A stretch of DNA of 64,000 bases. Source: Batillaria attramentaria. Taxonomy: Eukaryota > Mollusca > Gastropoda > Batillariidae. Positions 20,748 to 32,800 of this stretch are shown here, piece by piece (position 1 is the stretch's first letter; the number at the start of each line of letters is the position of its first letter). The position numbers were made by a program, and so were the translations under genes. The notes below the pieces were generated by a model. That model searched no databases and had not been told where the DNA came from. It worked only from the letters and a program-made list of their open reading frames with translations. The DNA lies in assembly GCA_018292915.2 (NCBI GenBank), contig JACVVK020000334.1:303501-367500 (forward strand), written 5' to 3'.

Positions 20748-21632
20748 CATCAAGTATCACCAGCTGGGTGCTACAGCGGGACATCAAGTATCACCAGCTG
20801 GGTGCTGCAGCGGGACATCACCTATCACCAGCTGGGTGCAACAGCGGGACATCACCTATCACCAGCTGGGTGCTACAGCGGGACATCAAGTGCACTCTGT
20901 CGCCCGCCTCCACATCATCGTCAGTGTTCCCGTCATCATCATCATACTGCGTCCTGCCCGGCAACCACACCACGATACGACGTTCTAAGCCGTGTAAGCC
21001 TGGGTGCTACAGCGGGACATCAAGTATCACCAGCTGGGTGCTGCAGCGGGACATCAAGTATCACCAGCTGGGTGCTGCAGCGGGACATCAAGTATCACCA
21101 GCTGGGTGCTGCAGCGGGACATCAAGTATCACCAGCTGGGTGCTGCAGCGGGACATCACCTATCACCAGCTGGGTGCTGCAGCGGGACATCAAGTATCAC
21201 CAGCTGGGTGCTACAGCGGGACATCAACTATCACCAGCTGGGTGCTGCGGCGGGACATCACCTATCACCAGCTGGGTGCTGCGGCGGGACATCACCTATC
21301 ACCAGCTGGGTGCTGCAGCGGGACATCACCTATCACCAGCTGGGTGCTACAGCGGGACATCACCTATCACCAGCTGGGTGCTGCAGCGGGACATCACCTA
21401 TCACCAGCTGGGTGCTGCAGCGGGACATCACCTATCACCAGCTGGGTGCTACAGCGGGACATCAACTATCACCAGCTGGGTGCTACAGCGGGACATCAAC
21501 TATCACCAGCTGGGTGCTACAGCGGGACATCAACTATCACCAGCTGGGTGCTACAGCGGGACATCAACTATCACCAGCTGGGTGCTACAGCGGGACATCA
21601 ACTATCACCAGCTGGGTGCTACAGCGGGACAT
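20748..21632. repeat. 34-bp minisatellite overlapping the 3' end of gene copy B, with a duplicated exon 5 end
   Basis: The unit (plus strand CACCAGCTGGGTGCTACAGC then GGGACATCAACTAT) repeats about 18 times from 21004 to 21632 and about 4 times from 20748 to 20887. Between the two blocks, 20888-20995 is a second copy of the terminal part of exon 5 (motif V to motif VI), so the array grew together with a coding segment. Because 34 is 1 modulo 3, the array is open in all three plus frames with a 102-bp super-period; those ORFs are an artefact. Confidence 0.96.
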
Positions 21633-24600
21633 CAAGTGCACTCTGTCGTCCGCCTCCACAACATCGTCAGTGTGCCCGTCATCATCATCATACTGCATCC
21701 TGCCCGGCAACCACACCACGATACGACGTTCTAAGCCGTGTACAGTTCCCAGTAATGCCACCTTCACTCTGTCACTGTCAGCCACCGCCACGTCACACAC
21801 GTCTCTCTCCCACCTCGCCACACCGTCACTCATCCATCCAATAACTCCCACCGGGAGGCCGGCAGAGCGAAGGCCGCGCACCACACCACTGGCTCGTGAC
21901 GTCACCTGACCTCTGACGTCTCTCGTCTCCTCACGAAGCTCTTCACTACGCGTCACCACGAGGACGTCACGGTACTGGAGACGCGGGGGACTGGTGGTTG
22001 TGCCGACACTGGTGGGGTTGATGTTGGCACCTGCCGTCAGACAACAACACACAAAGCACGGGCTGATCACGTGATATGCACGTGCATGACTCGTAACAAC
22101 CTTACTCACTGTGCACGGTCAGAAGACGGAATGATGTGGGTCCACGTATGATGAAAATGTACAGTGAGTAATGAAGATTTCTTATTTAATTCTGAGGAAA
22201 GTAGGGGGAAGGTGTTGGAGGGGGGGGGGGGCTTGTTTACTTGGTTGGTTGTCTTGTCTACTCTTTGGGCGAGAAAGGGATGGGAGGGTTAAACTTGATA
22301 AGGGGAGCGAAGCTGTTTATATTTTAATTATTAAATGTTTGGATATAAATAGTAATGCCAAGCTCTGTTGTTGTTGTTGTTGACGCAAACATTACCCGAC
22401 ATGTCCGACTGTCCGCACGTAGATTTCAATGTTAGATTGCTGTCGCTGTTGTTTTTGTCGTTGTTGATGATGATAATGACGATACATGAAAGGACAGCCA
22501 CAACACACACATACCCGTCACACCCACATGGAGGTCCTCCGTCAACACTCGCGCCACTATCGCTCCACATCTCCAGCACTCCACGGGCCATCGTCCGGTG
22601 TGGTCCGCGCCTTCATGACGTAAGCGGATGACCCGGGGCCCGTCACTGGGGGAAGGCGTGCCGCTGCCACTGTAGTTGTGGATGTCACTAGCCGTGCTGA
22701 CTCCCCTCGCCACTTCTCTAACAACAGCCGGACATGATCTTAGGGGCACCGTGAGCGGCTCGGCCTGTAGTTCTGTAGGGATGTTGATGTTGAACACACT
22801 AGCGGCCCAGAGAGAGAGGCGCGGTCCACAGGCTGCCAGCAGTTCTCTCACCAGTCTCTGCGTTGGCGGGCCGACATTCCTGTTACAGAGAATGGGGAGG
22901 GAGCCATGACACTTGTATGGAACACTGTCGTCTGCTGTTTGTGTGGAACTGTACATTATTGTTATGTACATTACCAGCAGTAGACAGCACTTCCCAAATA
23001 ACACGTACGAGTAACAAGCATTACGAGAGGGGAGATAAATCATGTTGTGTTTACAACGCCGATTGTGTCCCATGTCTAGTGTTGAGGGGAAACAGTTGTC
23101 TGGTCAGTCGATCACTGAAAGGAGCCAATCATCGATACTCGCTTCATTTCACAGGGAAAATACAAATCATGACGTCAGTGATCACGTGTCACGACTGATG
23201 TAGATAGCATCACGTATGGGTACACGATACGGCGTTTTGACTCTACAGAAAACAACATAATTATTGTGCCTCCATGGAAGACATTGAAAGAGATGTGAAA
23301 ACATAAAGAGCTGATTACCAGAATAACGTAACCACTATTGTAATACATGAGTTGCCGCTCGGATCAGGATGGAGATAATAGGGAAAATACAAGGGAGAGA
23401 ACCAGGTTGTGTGCGTCTCCAAGGTCGAACCACAGTGGTCGTTCTTTACACGACCAACCCATTCAAGATTATCACAGGATGGAGGGACGGGGGTGTTTGG
23501 GAGTTTAACGTCCTTTTCCACCACGTATGGCTGACATCACAGGCGGGCCAATGACAAAAAGGCCGCACAGCCGGGATTGGAACTCACGACCCGAGCATGT
23601 CAAGTCCCAGGCTCTACCATTTGACTATCCCGGCTCGCCAAGATTATCAAGTCAAGTGAAAGTCAAGTGAAAGTCAAGTGAAAGTGTTTATTTCATAACC
23701 ATGGGGGGGGGGGGGGGGGAGGGGGGGACATGAAACGAGACAATTAACATAGAAATCCAGCTCACCACACCGGCCAACATGCATCATGATCGCTCGCACA
23801 CAAGTTTTACAGGACAAGTGTAAAAGAGAATGTGAAATTAGCACTAACATTTATCCGGAGACTGTCACCAAGTTTTGTTGAGAAAGCAGCACGTGCTGCA
23901 GGAACAGACTGTTGTCATGACGACGCCACTATCACTCCATCAATAAACACTAGGCCATCGTCTTGTTTGTGAAAAAGACTTGATCAATAATGATTCATGT
24001 TTTGCTATGTCCACGTACCGTCCCTGTCACGGTATGGGAAACACAAGTGTAGCGTGACATTTCACCTCAATCTTGTCACCTGTCACACCTACACGTGCAG
24101 TACTGTAGTCACCTACCTGTCTGTAAACCTGGCCTCGTCTATCAGCACGTGAAGCTGTTGTCCCCGTGTTGTCGGCACCAGTGACTGAACTCTCTGACGC
24201 GCCGTCTCCACATCTCCAGGCCGCTGCAACAGGTCAAAGTGCAGGAAGTGCACGGCGGTGGCCACTTGTTGTGTTGTGGGGTCTGCCTGCAGGGTCATCA
24301 CCAGCTGCTGATGTATCAGGCGTGACGCCGCAAGGCTGGCAGGCCAGAGACTGAGTATAACCACAGGATGTCCCTGACGCGCCCCGACCAGCCCCTTCAC
24401 GACCAGCACTACAGTCTTGCCGGTGCCCGGGGGGCCGGTCAGACAGACGTTTGCTGGTGATCTGGTGAGCAGGTCGAGTTGCCTGGGGGTGAGGACGAGA
24501 AGCGCAAGTCGCCGGCCGAGTTCTGACACGGCCCCCCCCAGTGTCCGCACCTCCACGCGCGGGGGGATGACGCAGTGAACAAGGACTGTTGTTGCCGGGC

Positions 24601-27600
24601 CCACAAACCTGTCAACATACAGAACAGGTACACAAGTTGTTGTTGTTGTTGTTGTTGAATTATTATTGTTTCAATTGTTTACGGTATGTTTGTTCAGTGA
24701 AAGAAAAATGAAACTTTTGATAGAATGTTAATAACGACAACTATACTGTACATGTATAAGATAATGATGCATAGTAACAACAAACAACAACAACAACGAA
24801 ACTATTATTACTACCACTACTACTTTTACTACTACTACTACTATTACTACTAATACTTATTATTATTATTAAGCGTTGCACACTAATATGTCACTCGCCG
24901 TATCGACAAAATACTGTTGTTGTCGTTTTCAGTTTTAAAAATTGTCAACATTTAAATTGTGCACAGTTTGTTTGCTATCTAACTGGAAAATGAAATATTT
25001 CTGGTAAATGTTTACACCGAGAAAAAAAAAAACTATAGGAAGGAGGGTGGGTGGGTGTTTGGGGGTTTAACGTCCTTTTCCACCACATAGGGTGATATCA
25101 AAGACGGGGCAACGACGAAAATGCCAGCAGAAATATTTGGCCCCAGCCGGGATCGAACTCACGACCCGAGCATTAGAAGTCCATCGCTCTACCATTCGAC
25201 CACCCCATCTCCCCCTATAGGAAGGAACATTATTATTTTTTCAGATGAAAAATATTTATAATCATTATCATCATCATCATTATCATAGTCGTCGTCGTCG
25301 TCGTCATCATCGGGGAGCCGGGGTGGCCGAATGGTAGAGTGTTGGACTTCTAATGCTCGGGTCGTGAGTTCGTATCCCGGCTGGGGACAAATGTTTGTGC
25401 TGGCTTTTTCATCGTTGCCCCGTCTTTGCTATCATCCTTACGTGGTGGAAAAGGACGTTAAACCCCCAAACACCCACCCACCCACTCGTCATAATCATCA
25501 TCATCATCATCATCGTTGTATGAAGCGTTGCACACTGCTAGGCGTGTGTCCGTGTGGACAAAGTCCACTACAATGTGTGTAACTGTACAATGACAGTAAT
25601 CTGTAGTGAAGCATGTCTATACTTTGTACAGTCAACTCACTTCAAGTTTCCTGCTTCACCACAAACCAACTAACGCCTGGAATATTGTATGATACACTTC
25701 CTCACCTGCTGTAGTGAAGAATGTCTATACTTTGTACAGCCAACTCACTTCAAGTTTCCTGCTTCACCACAAACCAACTAACGCCTGGAATATTGTATGA
25801 TAGACTTCCTCACCTGCTGTAGTGAAGCATGTCTATACTTTGTACAGTCAACTCACTTCAAGTTTCCTGCTTCAACACAAACCAACTAACGCCCGGAATA
25901 TTGTATGATACATCATAGACTTCCTCAACTGCTGTAGTGAAGCATGTCTATACTTTGTACAGCCAACTCACTTCAAGTTTCCTGCTTCACCACAAACCCA
26001 CTAACGCCTGGACTATTGTATGATAGACTTCCTCACCTGCTGACAAGTGTTTGATACAGATCACGTGACATTGTGGGGTCCGTTCTACACGCCATGCGCT
26101 GTGTCCACCAACTGTCCAGTTTCCCGAGTACAGCGGCGTCCACGTGCCAGGGCGTGGTGCGGTCAGACATGACGTCACTACACACACACAGCGCCACGGC
26201 CGCTCTCACGTCTGGAGCACCCACACACCCACACACCCGCTGAAAAAGGGGAGCGTATTCATCGTCACGTGACAGTTTATACTCAAAAGCAAATGGCTGA
26301 TCGGGTGATGAGGTCAAAACGTAATAATGATAATTAAATAATAATAATAAACAGAATAATAATGATGATGATAAACAATAATATTGATAATAAAAAAATA
26401 ATAATAATGATAATTAAATAATAAAAAAAAGAGTATTGTATAGGAGCTTTACCCAATTTCTTAGCGTCAAAGCGCCGCGAACTGAACCCGACACGCACGC
26501 TCATGTGAATCACACGCATTCTCTCACACGCTGGACATGAACACATTAAATCACGTGATGCGAAGGGACAGCTCAGCAAATTAAGTTTCGAAATTTAGAA
26601 TTGCAATTATTTTCAAATTTTGTGTGCTGAACATTTTCAAATCAGAGGGGGAGGAAGCCGGAGTACCCAGAGAGAACCCCTGACGGTCAGCCCGAATGAA
26701 CGGTGTCATGTAAGAGAAGGAAAAATTATTGAGCGAATGTACTTCACCCGTGCATTTGACATTTGACAAGATTAACACAACAGGACTCTTGTCAGTGTGG
26801 TCATCATTTGCTTTGCGGCGAAGGCTGTGGCTGGCTGGTCTATTTATAGAAACTTTCACGGACATGTTAATACATGAATTTCATGTATTAAGAAAAGCAC
26901 GGCACTTTGAAAGGAAGCCGTGTTTCTGTAATACAGTGTATTGAAGTCTACACACACACAAAAAAAAAAAAAAAACAAAACAAAAAAAAAGCCCCCAAAA
27001 AACAAAACAACAACAACAACAAAACATGCACTTGGTATGTCGCTGTCTCCGCTGTATAAAAAGTATGGTGATAAATTGTGCAGACAAAATGAGTTTCTGA
27101 CCTGTGCCAGCTGACTGTCTCCATCCAACACGTGCTGTAGCTGCGTCCTGCTGATGTAGGGCAGGATCAGCGTTTTGCGGACACTCACTCCCGGCGCCAC
27201 GTCACTCAGCACGTGATTCACAACCTGCTCACACTTGTCCAGCTGTTTGACGGCCTTGGTGACCTTGTCAGCCACAGCTTTGTCTGTTGGGTTGTTGTCA
27301 TGGATACCCACTGACTTGATCTCCCCGAGCAGGACGCCGTATTTGCGGTGTATGACGATGACGTCAAAGTCGCCCTCTCGCTGTGTGGAGGGAAGATCCC
27401 CGGGTAGCGGGAACTGAGCAGCGTGGGTAGCATCCAGCTTGTTCAGGTAGTGAGTGAAGTCTAGTGACGACATCACAAACATGGCTTCCTGTCGCTGCTC
27501 TCCTAGCGTCTGTAGACAGTACAGCACGTGCTGTTGGGCGAAGTCGTCACGTGAGTCGGTTTCTTGTACGTTGATTGGCTGAGCAACTGGATGCTGCTCT

Positions 27601-28769
27601 CTGGTCCACAGACTGTGGTCCGTGTGTCGTATGTTGATTGGCTGGGTGATGGGGACGTATTCCCGTGTCCACATGCTGTATGCTGAGTGACCTGGTGTTA
27701 CATGAGACGTGTGTTGACCTGTTTCCCGTGTCCACATACTATGTGATGAGTGTTGTCTCATCGCGCTACGACTATTGCCTGAAGGTGAGACAAACGGAGG
27801 ACTGACAAATCCCGGTAAAGGTCGCAACACCAGGACTGGTTGCCCGGCAACAGTGTCTCTATCATACGGCACACGGTTCATGATGCAGGGCGGTACACAG
27901 TAAGTGCGGGTGTCAAGGTCACGGTATAGTGACGTCACCACGCGTCTCCACTCATTCTCCATAGTCTGTTGCGTAGTCACTAAGCCTGAGGTGGTGACTG
28001 GTGTGGAAGGTACTGGTGAGGTGGTGACTGGTGTAGTAGTTGCTGGTGAGGTGGTGACTGGTGTAGTAGGTACTGGTGAAGTGGTGACTGGTCTAGTAGT
28101 TACTGGTGAGGTGGTGACTGGTGTTGTAGTAGCTGGTGAGGTGGTGACTGGTGTAGTAGTAGCTGGTGAGATGGTGACTGGTGTAGTAGTTGCTGGTGAA
28201 GTGGTGACTGGTGTAGTAGTAGCTGGTGAAGTGGTGACGGGTGTAGTACTTGCTGGTGAAGTGGTGACAGGGGCGGTGTCTGCTGGTAATTTTGTGACTG
28301 ATGCGGTGACTGCTGGTGATGTTGTGACTGATGCGGTGACTGCTGGTGATGTGACTGATGTGGTGACTGCTGGTGATGGGACTGATGCGGTGACTGCTGG
28401 TAATGTTGTGACTGATGCGGTGACTGCTGGTGATGTTGTGACTGATGCGGTGACTGCTGGTGATGTTGTGACTGATGCGGTGACTGCTGGTAATGTTGTG
28501 ACTGATGCGGTGACTGCTGGTGATGATGTGACTGATGCGGTGACTGCTGGTGATGTTGTGACTGATGCGGTGACTGCTGGTGATGTGGTGACTGATGCGG
28601 TGACTGCTGGTGATGTGGTGATTGGGGTGGTGGATGCTGGTGAGATGGTGAAAAGGGCTGTAGCTGCTGGTGAGGTGGTGACTGGGGAGCGGAGTGACGT
28701 GGAGCTGGTGACCGTGACAGGGTGAGTGTTCCCTGGTCCAGGATCTGATGTTGGAGGTCTTTCCGACAT
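21585..28769 (-). CDS. Nuclease-SF1 helicase fusion gene, copy B, 5 exons, 1072 aa
   Basis: Exons are 27102-28769, 26037-26239, 24117-24608, 22515-22924 and 21585-22030. All introns are GT-AG and phases match throughout, giving 1073 codons with the stop. The N-terminal half of exon 1 is a long Thr/Ser/Pro/Val repeat. Residues 408-556 form a PD-(D/E)XK/NERD-like domain: EGDFDVIVIH with Asp469, then GEIK with Glu483 and Lys485. Exon 3 has a Q motif (LTPRQ, Gln667), Walker A GPPGTGKT (682-689) and Walker B LIDEA (779-783). Exon 4 has a motif-IV-like LTVPLRS (Arg850). Exon 5 has motif V (GTVHGLERRIVV) and motif VI (HLMSRCSTQLVIVD, Arg1060). The likely role is ATP-driven nucleic-acid translocation coupled to cleavage. 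No signal peptide or membrane segment is seen. Function in defence or repair is inference. Confidence 0.85.
22031..22514 (-). other. Intron 4 of copy B
   Basis: Donor GTATGT and acceptor CGGCAG. It contains a G-run, a (GTT)n tract and no coding sequence. Copy C has the equivalent at 54300-54832. Confidence 0.75.
23475..23638 (-). mobile_element. tRNA-derived SINE (family 1) in intron 3 of copy B
   Basis: A perfect 11-bp target duplication CAAGATTATCA flanks it (23464-23474 and 23639-23649). The tail lies on the left and the tRNA-like head on the right. It is absent from the matching intron of copy C, so it inserted after the duplication. The rest of intron 3 (22925-24116) holds a short (AAGTCAAGTGA)n repeat and a G-run (23705-23730). 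Confidence 0.88.
25045..25214 (-). mobile_element. tRNA-derived SINE (family 1) in intron 2 of copy B
   Basis: A perfect 12-bp target duplication CTATAGGAAGGA flanks it (25033-25044 and 25215-25226). The B box GGGATCGAACTC and the tail GTTTAACGTCC are clear. It is absent from intron 2 of copies A and C. Confidence 0.9.
25312..25490 (+). mobile_element. tRNA-derived SINE (family 1) in a trinucleotide repeat, intron 2 of copy B
   Basis: Head GGGGAGCCGGGGTGGCCG, A and B boxes and the GGACGTTAAACC tail with (CACC)n are present. It is inserted in a (CAT)n/(CGT)n tract and lies opposite in orientation to the SINE 100 bp to the left. The rest of intron 2 (24609-25030) is AT-rich with trinucleotide tracts. 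Confidence 0.88.
25603..26036. repeat. 108-bp minisatellite, four units, intron 2 of copy B
   Basis: Same repeat as 2253-4189. The last unit carries a small internal insertion (CATCATAGA). Each unit again contains the exon 2 donor-like sequence on the minus strand (AGCAGGTGAGG, or AGCAGTTGAGG in one unit). Confidence 0.95.
27976..28700 (-). repeat. Expanded Thr/Ser/Pro/Val coding repeat in exon 1 of copy B
   Basis: About 24 units of roughly 30 bp encode TTSPAVTASV (distal) and TTSPATTTPV (proximal). Copies A and C have far fewer. The units remain in frame, and some are shortened in multiples of three, indicating selection for an open frame or a recent expansion. Confidence 0.9.
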
Positions 28770-28915
28770 TTTGTCACGAACTCTTCCCGGTCACGGAGTC
28801 ACAATTTGGCTATTGCCATGTGACGGACCCAGACACTGTGACCACGTTGTGCACTGTCTGTGATAAAGTATAAAGGTTTACAGTCACAGACTGAGTGACA
28901 AAGTCACGTGGACAA

Positions 28916-29550
28916 AGATCTCAGCTCCCAACAAAAAGCTTTCCGAAGTGTGAAAAAAATTTACAGAGTCGACCGTGCAAGCACAGTCAACTCTGTCACA
29001 GTTGCAGATTTCACGCTGTGTCCAGAAACCGCGACAAAACCGTGCTGAAAATCTTCCAACGCTTCCTGTCGGGGTCCGCCCACGCTACTGTGCACATCTC
29101 CGTGACGTGGGCATCCGTCCGTGCAGTGGTTATCACAGCAGCCGTGACCGAGTCAGTACAGTCCGCAGTGATCCCCATACAAGTCGTGTCACTTTTGAAT
29201 TTGGTCAGTGTCGCTGGTGTGCGAGCTGAAATGTTTACGCAAGAAACAAAATTGCGTTCAAACACGTGTACTTACCGGTAGTAGCATAGCTAGCGCATGT
29301 CCGACATCGTTCAATCTAAACTGACGTATCCGCGGCGTGGTCACATAATGAGCCGGGTTGCACGGGGATGTGCACAGTAGCGTGGACGGACCCCGACAGG
29401 AAGTGGGGGCAGTTTTTTGGCACGGTTTTGTCGGTGTTTTTGGACACTGTGTGAACTCTGCAACTGTGACAGAGTTGACTGTGATTGCACGGTCGACTCT
29501 GTAAAACATTTTTCACGCTTCGGAAAGCTTTTTGTTGGGAGCTTAGATCT
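28916..29550. mobile_element. TIR element with about 200-bp inverted arms, upstream of copy B only
   Basis: Arms 28916-29120 and 29350-29550 are inverted complements, starting AGATCTCAGCTCCCAAC. TTAA follows on the right, and copies A and C show the uninterrupted flank (CACGTGGTTAAGACAG in C). The left target copy is degenerate. No transposase is seen. It is a non-autonomous foldback or TTAA-targeting MITE that inserted after the gene duplication. Confidence 0.82.
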
Positions 29551-29872
29551 TTAAGACAGATTCCTGTTTATTCTGTACGTGCCACGCGAGACGCATGTTT
29601 GGGTGACACATGTTGTTCATGTGTGGACGATAAACTGTCAGTTGTTGTGATGTGGATATTGTCACGGTCAGACTCTCTGCTCAATGTCGCTATGTACTTA
29701 TGTGTCAACATGGAGACAAAAACCATGTACACAATAATACAACAACAGACTGTCAGTTGTTTACAGACATGGCACAAGCACAGTTACAGCAGCCTTGTAT
29801 ACAAGTCAGTCATAAGCACCAGTTTCCATCTGTAACAGGAAATACTGAAAAGATCACACAGGACTGTGTGTA

Positions 29873-29972
29873 GATATTGTACTTCCTTTAAGAAACAAGC
29901 ACGACATATCAACCCCTTATTACTGGAGAGCAATATGTCGTGCTTGTTTCATGAAGGAAGTACAATATCTGT
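29873..29972. repeat. Upstream hairpin of copy B
   Basis: Inverted arms AGATATTGTACTTCCTT and AAGGAAGTACAATATCT flank a 23-bp loop. It is orthologous in position to the hairpins at 7519 and 60836. Confidence 0.8.
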
Positions 29973-30273
29973 CTATCTATCACAGTCACATGACCAGCCG
30001 GCGTGGGCCAAACTTTAATATTCGTGCTCGTCTTTTTCTCGTTGCCTCGTCTGACAGCATCCATTCGTGGTGGAAAAGGACGTTAAACTCCCAAACATCC
30101 ATTCACCGTCCTCTGAGTGCTCTGACCAGACCAGTCAACTCGTTATTACTGGAGAACGATATGTCGTGTTTGTTTCATGAAGGAAGTACAATATCTACAT
30201 ACAGTCCTGTAACTAGACCAGTCAACTCGTTATTACTGGAGAACGATATGTCGTGTTTGTTTCGTGAAGGAAG

Positions 30274-30274
<1 letters not shown>

Positions 30275-30362
<88 letters not shown>

Positions 30363-30514
30363 CGGAAGGTTATTGCATACACCCACCTTGTTACACACGT
30401 GAACCAAAATGAACACTGTTGACAGACGTTTTACCCGTTATCGCGAAACATTGATAAGAGACGCTCGATCTGTTGTAATACTCTGTAACTGGGTCATCAA
30501 GTGTCTGTTTAGGG

Positions 30515-30611
<97 letters not shown>

Positions 30612-30625
30612 CACGCGCGCACGCA
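30275..30625. repeat. Long (AC)n, (CT)n and (CA)n tracts with shared flank between
   Basis: (AC)n occupies 30275-30360. Then comes the shared flank segment 30395-30515 (as at 11870 and 61340), then (CT)n and (CA)n to about 30610 and a GCAC-rich end. No gene is seen. Confidence 0.9.
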
Positions 30626-31282
30626 CGCACGCACGCACACGCATTTTCATGTGTGTGTGTAACCCTGACTGTGTGTAAGAAGTGAAATTATAGCGATATT
30701 AGTTTGCATTTTTTAAAATTAATCTACAGAGAGATAATGTTAATGACATAATCCTAGGTAGTAACTGACGTGTACATATGATAGGAACAATATCGAGTCC
30801 GTACAGCTGATTAGATCAGAAATATTATCACATGTCGTATCAGTCATGTAATACATACTATTGTGCCAGTACTACTATAGTTAGTAATAGACATTGGAAT
30901 TTCTCTTTACCTTCATGGACATCAGACATCAGACATCATCAGACATCAGACATCACCAGACATCAGACATCATCAGACATCATCAAACATCAGACATCAG
31001 GTGGTAGAGGACTGACCAACACGTCTCCCTCTAACCGTCATCTGTAGGGGACGAATGCCGATGACAATATGGTGTGCTTGTTGCACGAAGGAAGTAAAAT
31101 CTATCTCCACTCATTCGTCTGATTAGACCCGTGAATTTGAAGTTGTTGAGATAACGGCCGATACGTCAGTAGCTACACGGGTCAGAGGTCAGCTTGTGCA
31201 AACCATGCACAGTAAAACACTACAGATAAGATTGATCCAAGTTTGTAGGAGACGTGTGTTTAGCAGGTCGGGTGCCTACAGT

Positions 31283-31571
31283 AATAGCTAGGATGAGTGG
31301 TGCTCTAATAGGCAGCGCGACTGAACGGCCGTCAGCAATGTCACGGCGATGAAGCGTGGGTTCGAGCCCAGGTCGAGTCCAGGTCGAGCTTGTGAAAATG
31401 ATACCGGTTTTTCCTGGCTGCCGGAATTCTCAACGGGGGTTTCTCTCTGGGTTATCCGGCTTTTTTCCCCAGCAAAAATGTAAAAAAAAGATGGCCACCA
31501 GCCCAATGTTGTTTCCATTTAATCACCTGCTGTCGTCACGGTCGTTCTTTTGTAATGCCATGTATTCGGGA

Positions 31572-31575
<4 letters not shown>
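31283..31575 (+). mobile_element. SINE-like repeat, second family, diverged
   Basis: A B-box-like GTGGGTTCGAGCCCA is followed by GGGGGTTTCTCTCTGGGTTA and CCAGCAAAA, resembling the tail of the element at 4775. The downstream segment AAGATGGCCACCAGCCCAAT recurs inverted at about 51640-51750. The A box is poor. The left end is uncertain. Confidence 0.5.
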
Positions 31576-31614
<39 letters not shown>

Positions 31615-31844
31615 CATTCTCTCTCTCTCTCTCTCTGAATGGAAACAACTGACCGGGCTTGTCAGACCAATCTTAGTTTTGGAAGAGAGGCTTCAAGTTG
31701 TTTTCTTTCAAATTAATCTATGACGTTTTTCCTCACTGGGATGGCGCATACATTTGACGTAATAATTTTGATACAATTCTTGCAATGAAAGCAGCCCCAT
31801 GAAAATTGAAGTGTTGCTGCTGCGCGGTGTAAGATCGAATTAAT

Positions 31845-32728
31845 GCCGGTGTAGCATCCGGTCCGGTCCCCCCTCTGAAGTAGTCCCCCGGGGGACCAAT
31901 TCGTGGCAAAAACTGCTCTATAATGGTCCCCCCTTAGACATCCAGCCTCGTTTTCGACTGGTCCCCCTGGGCGATTTTGGTCCCCCCTCGCATCCAAAAT
32001 AGGCCCCCTCTCGAACTGGTCCCCCTCTTTTCTAACCAATGTACAGCTATGTCAGTATTTATTTTTAACTTTATTGTTACAAAACTTTATTGTCCCCAAA
32101 AGCACAGGGCCATAGGAACATTTTTTTTTCTTTTTTTTCCGATTTATGTGCTTGTTGTTATTTTTGTGTGTGTGAGATATATTTGTTTGGTTGTGTTCTT
32201 GTTTCTTTCAGTTGTTTTTTTTTTTGCATTGGTTCTTTTTTTTCTGTTTGTTTATGAGATGGTTGTACCAAAGACATTGGGGGAGGGGGGGTTGCGTCGT
32301 ATGTACGGAGGGGGCAGGGTCAATACGACGTAGGTGAGAGGATACCGAATACTGAACATTAACGTGGCGATGTTTGACACGAGTCACGTGACGTGTCAAG
32401 AAGCGTGGCGACCGTTTTCTCATCCCACAAAAAAAAAAAGAAAAGAGAAAACAAATCTAAACTCTTAAAAGTGATTTAACTTCGTAGATTTGCCGTTCTA
32501 TGTAGCCTATACTTTTGTTTTTTAGTGGCGACCGTTTTCTCATCCCACAAAAAAAAAAAAAAAAAGAGAAAATAAAAAACAAAAATATAGACTACATAGA
32601 ACGGCAAATCTGCGAAGTTAAATCACTTTTAACAGTTTAGATTTGACACTGTAACCTTGAACCAGTTCAAGATCATCTTGAATAACATCTCTGTACAAAA
32701 ATGAAAATAATTATACATATAACGAAAG

Positions 32729-32800
<72 letters not shown>

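Noticed and set aside
20636..21909. Three overlapping plus-strand ORFs of 300-400 codons (SPAGC, TSWVLQRD, YHQLGA repeats)
   Set aside because: They arise because a stop-free 34-bp repeat reads open in all three frames. The opposite strand holds the real exon 5.
22432..23073. 213-codon single-exon gene on the minus strand starting MGHNRRCKHN
   Set aside because: Only the part from 22924 to 22515 continues the helicase frame between conserved acceptor and donor sites. The rest is intron read-through.
27904..28725. Plus-strand ORF of Val/Thr/Ala/Gly repeats
   Set aside because: It is the reverse-strand shadow of the Thr/Ser/Pro coding repeat in exon 1 of copy B. It has no homologue-like features.
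30409..30678. ORFs of His/Thr, Cys/Val or Ser/Leu repeats
   Set aside because: These are translations of (AC)n, (GT)n and (CT)n microsatellites, here and at many other places in the window.
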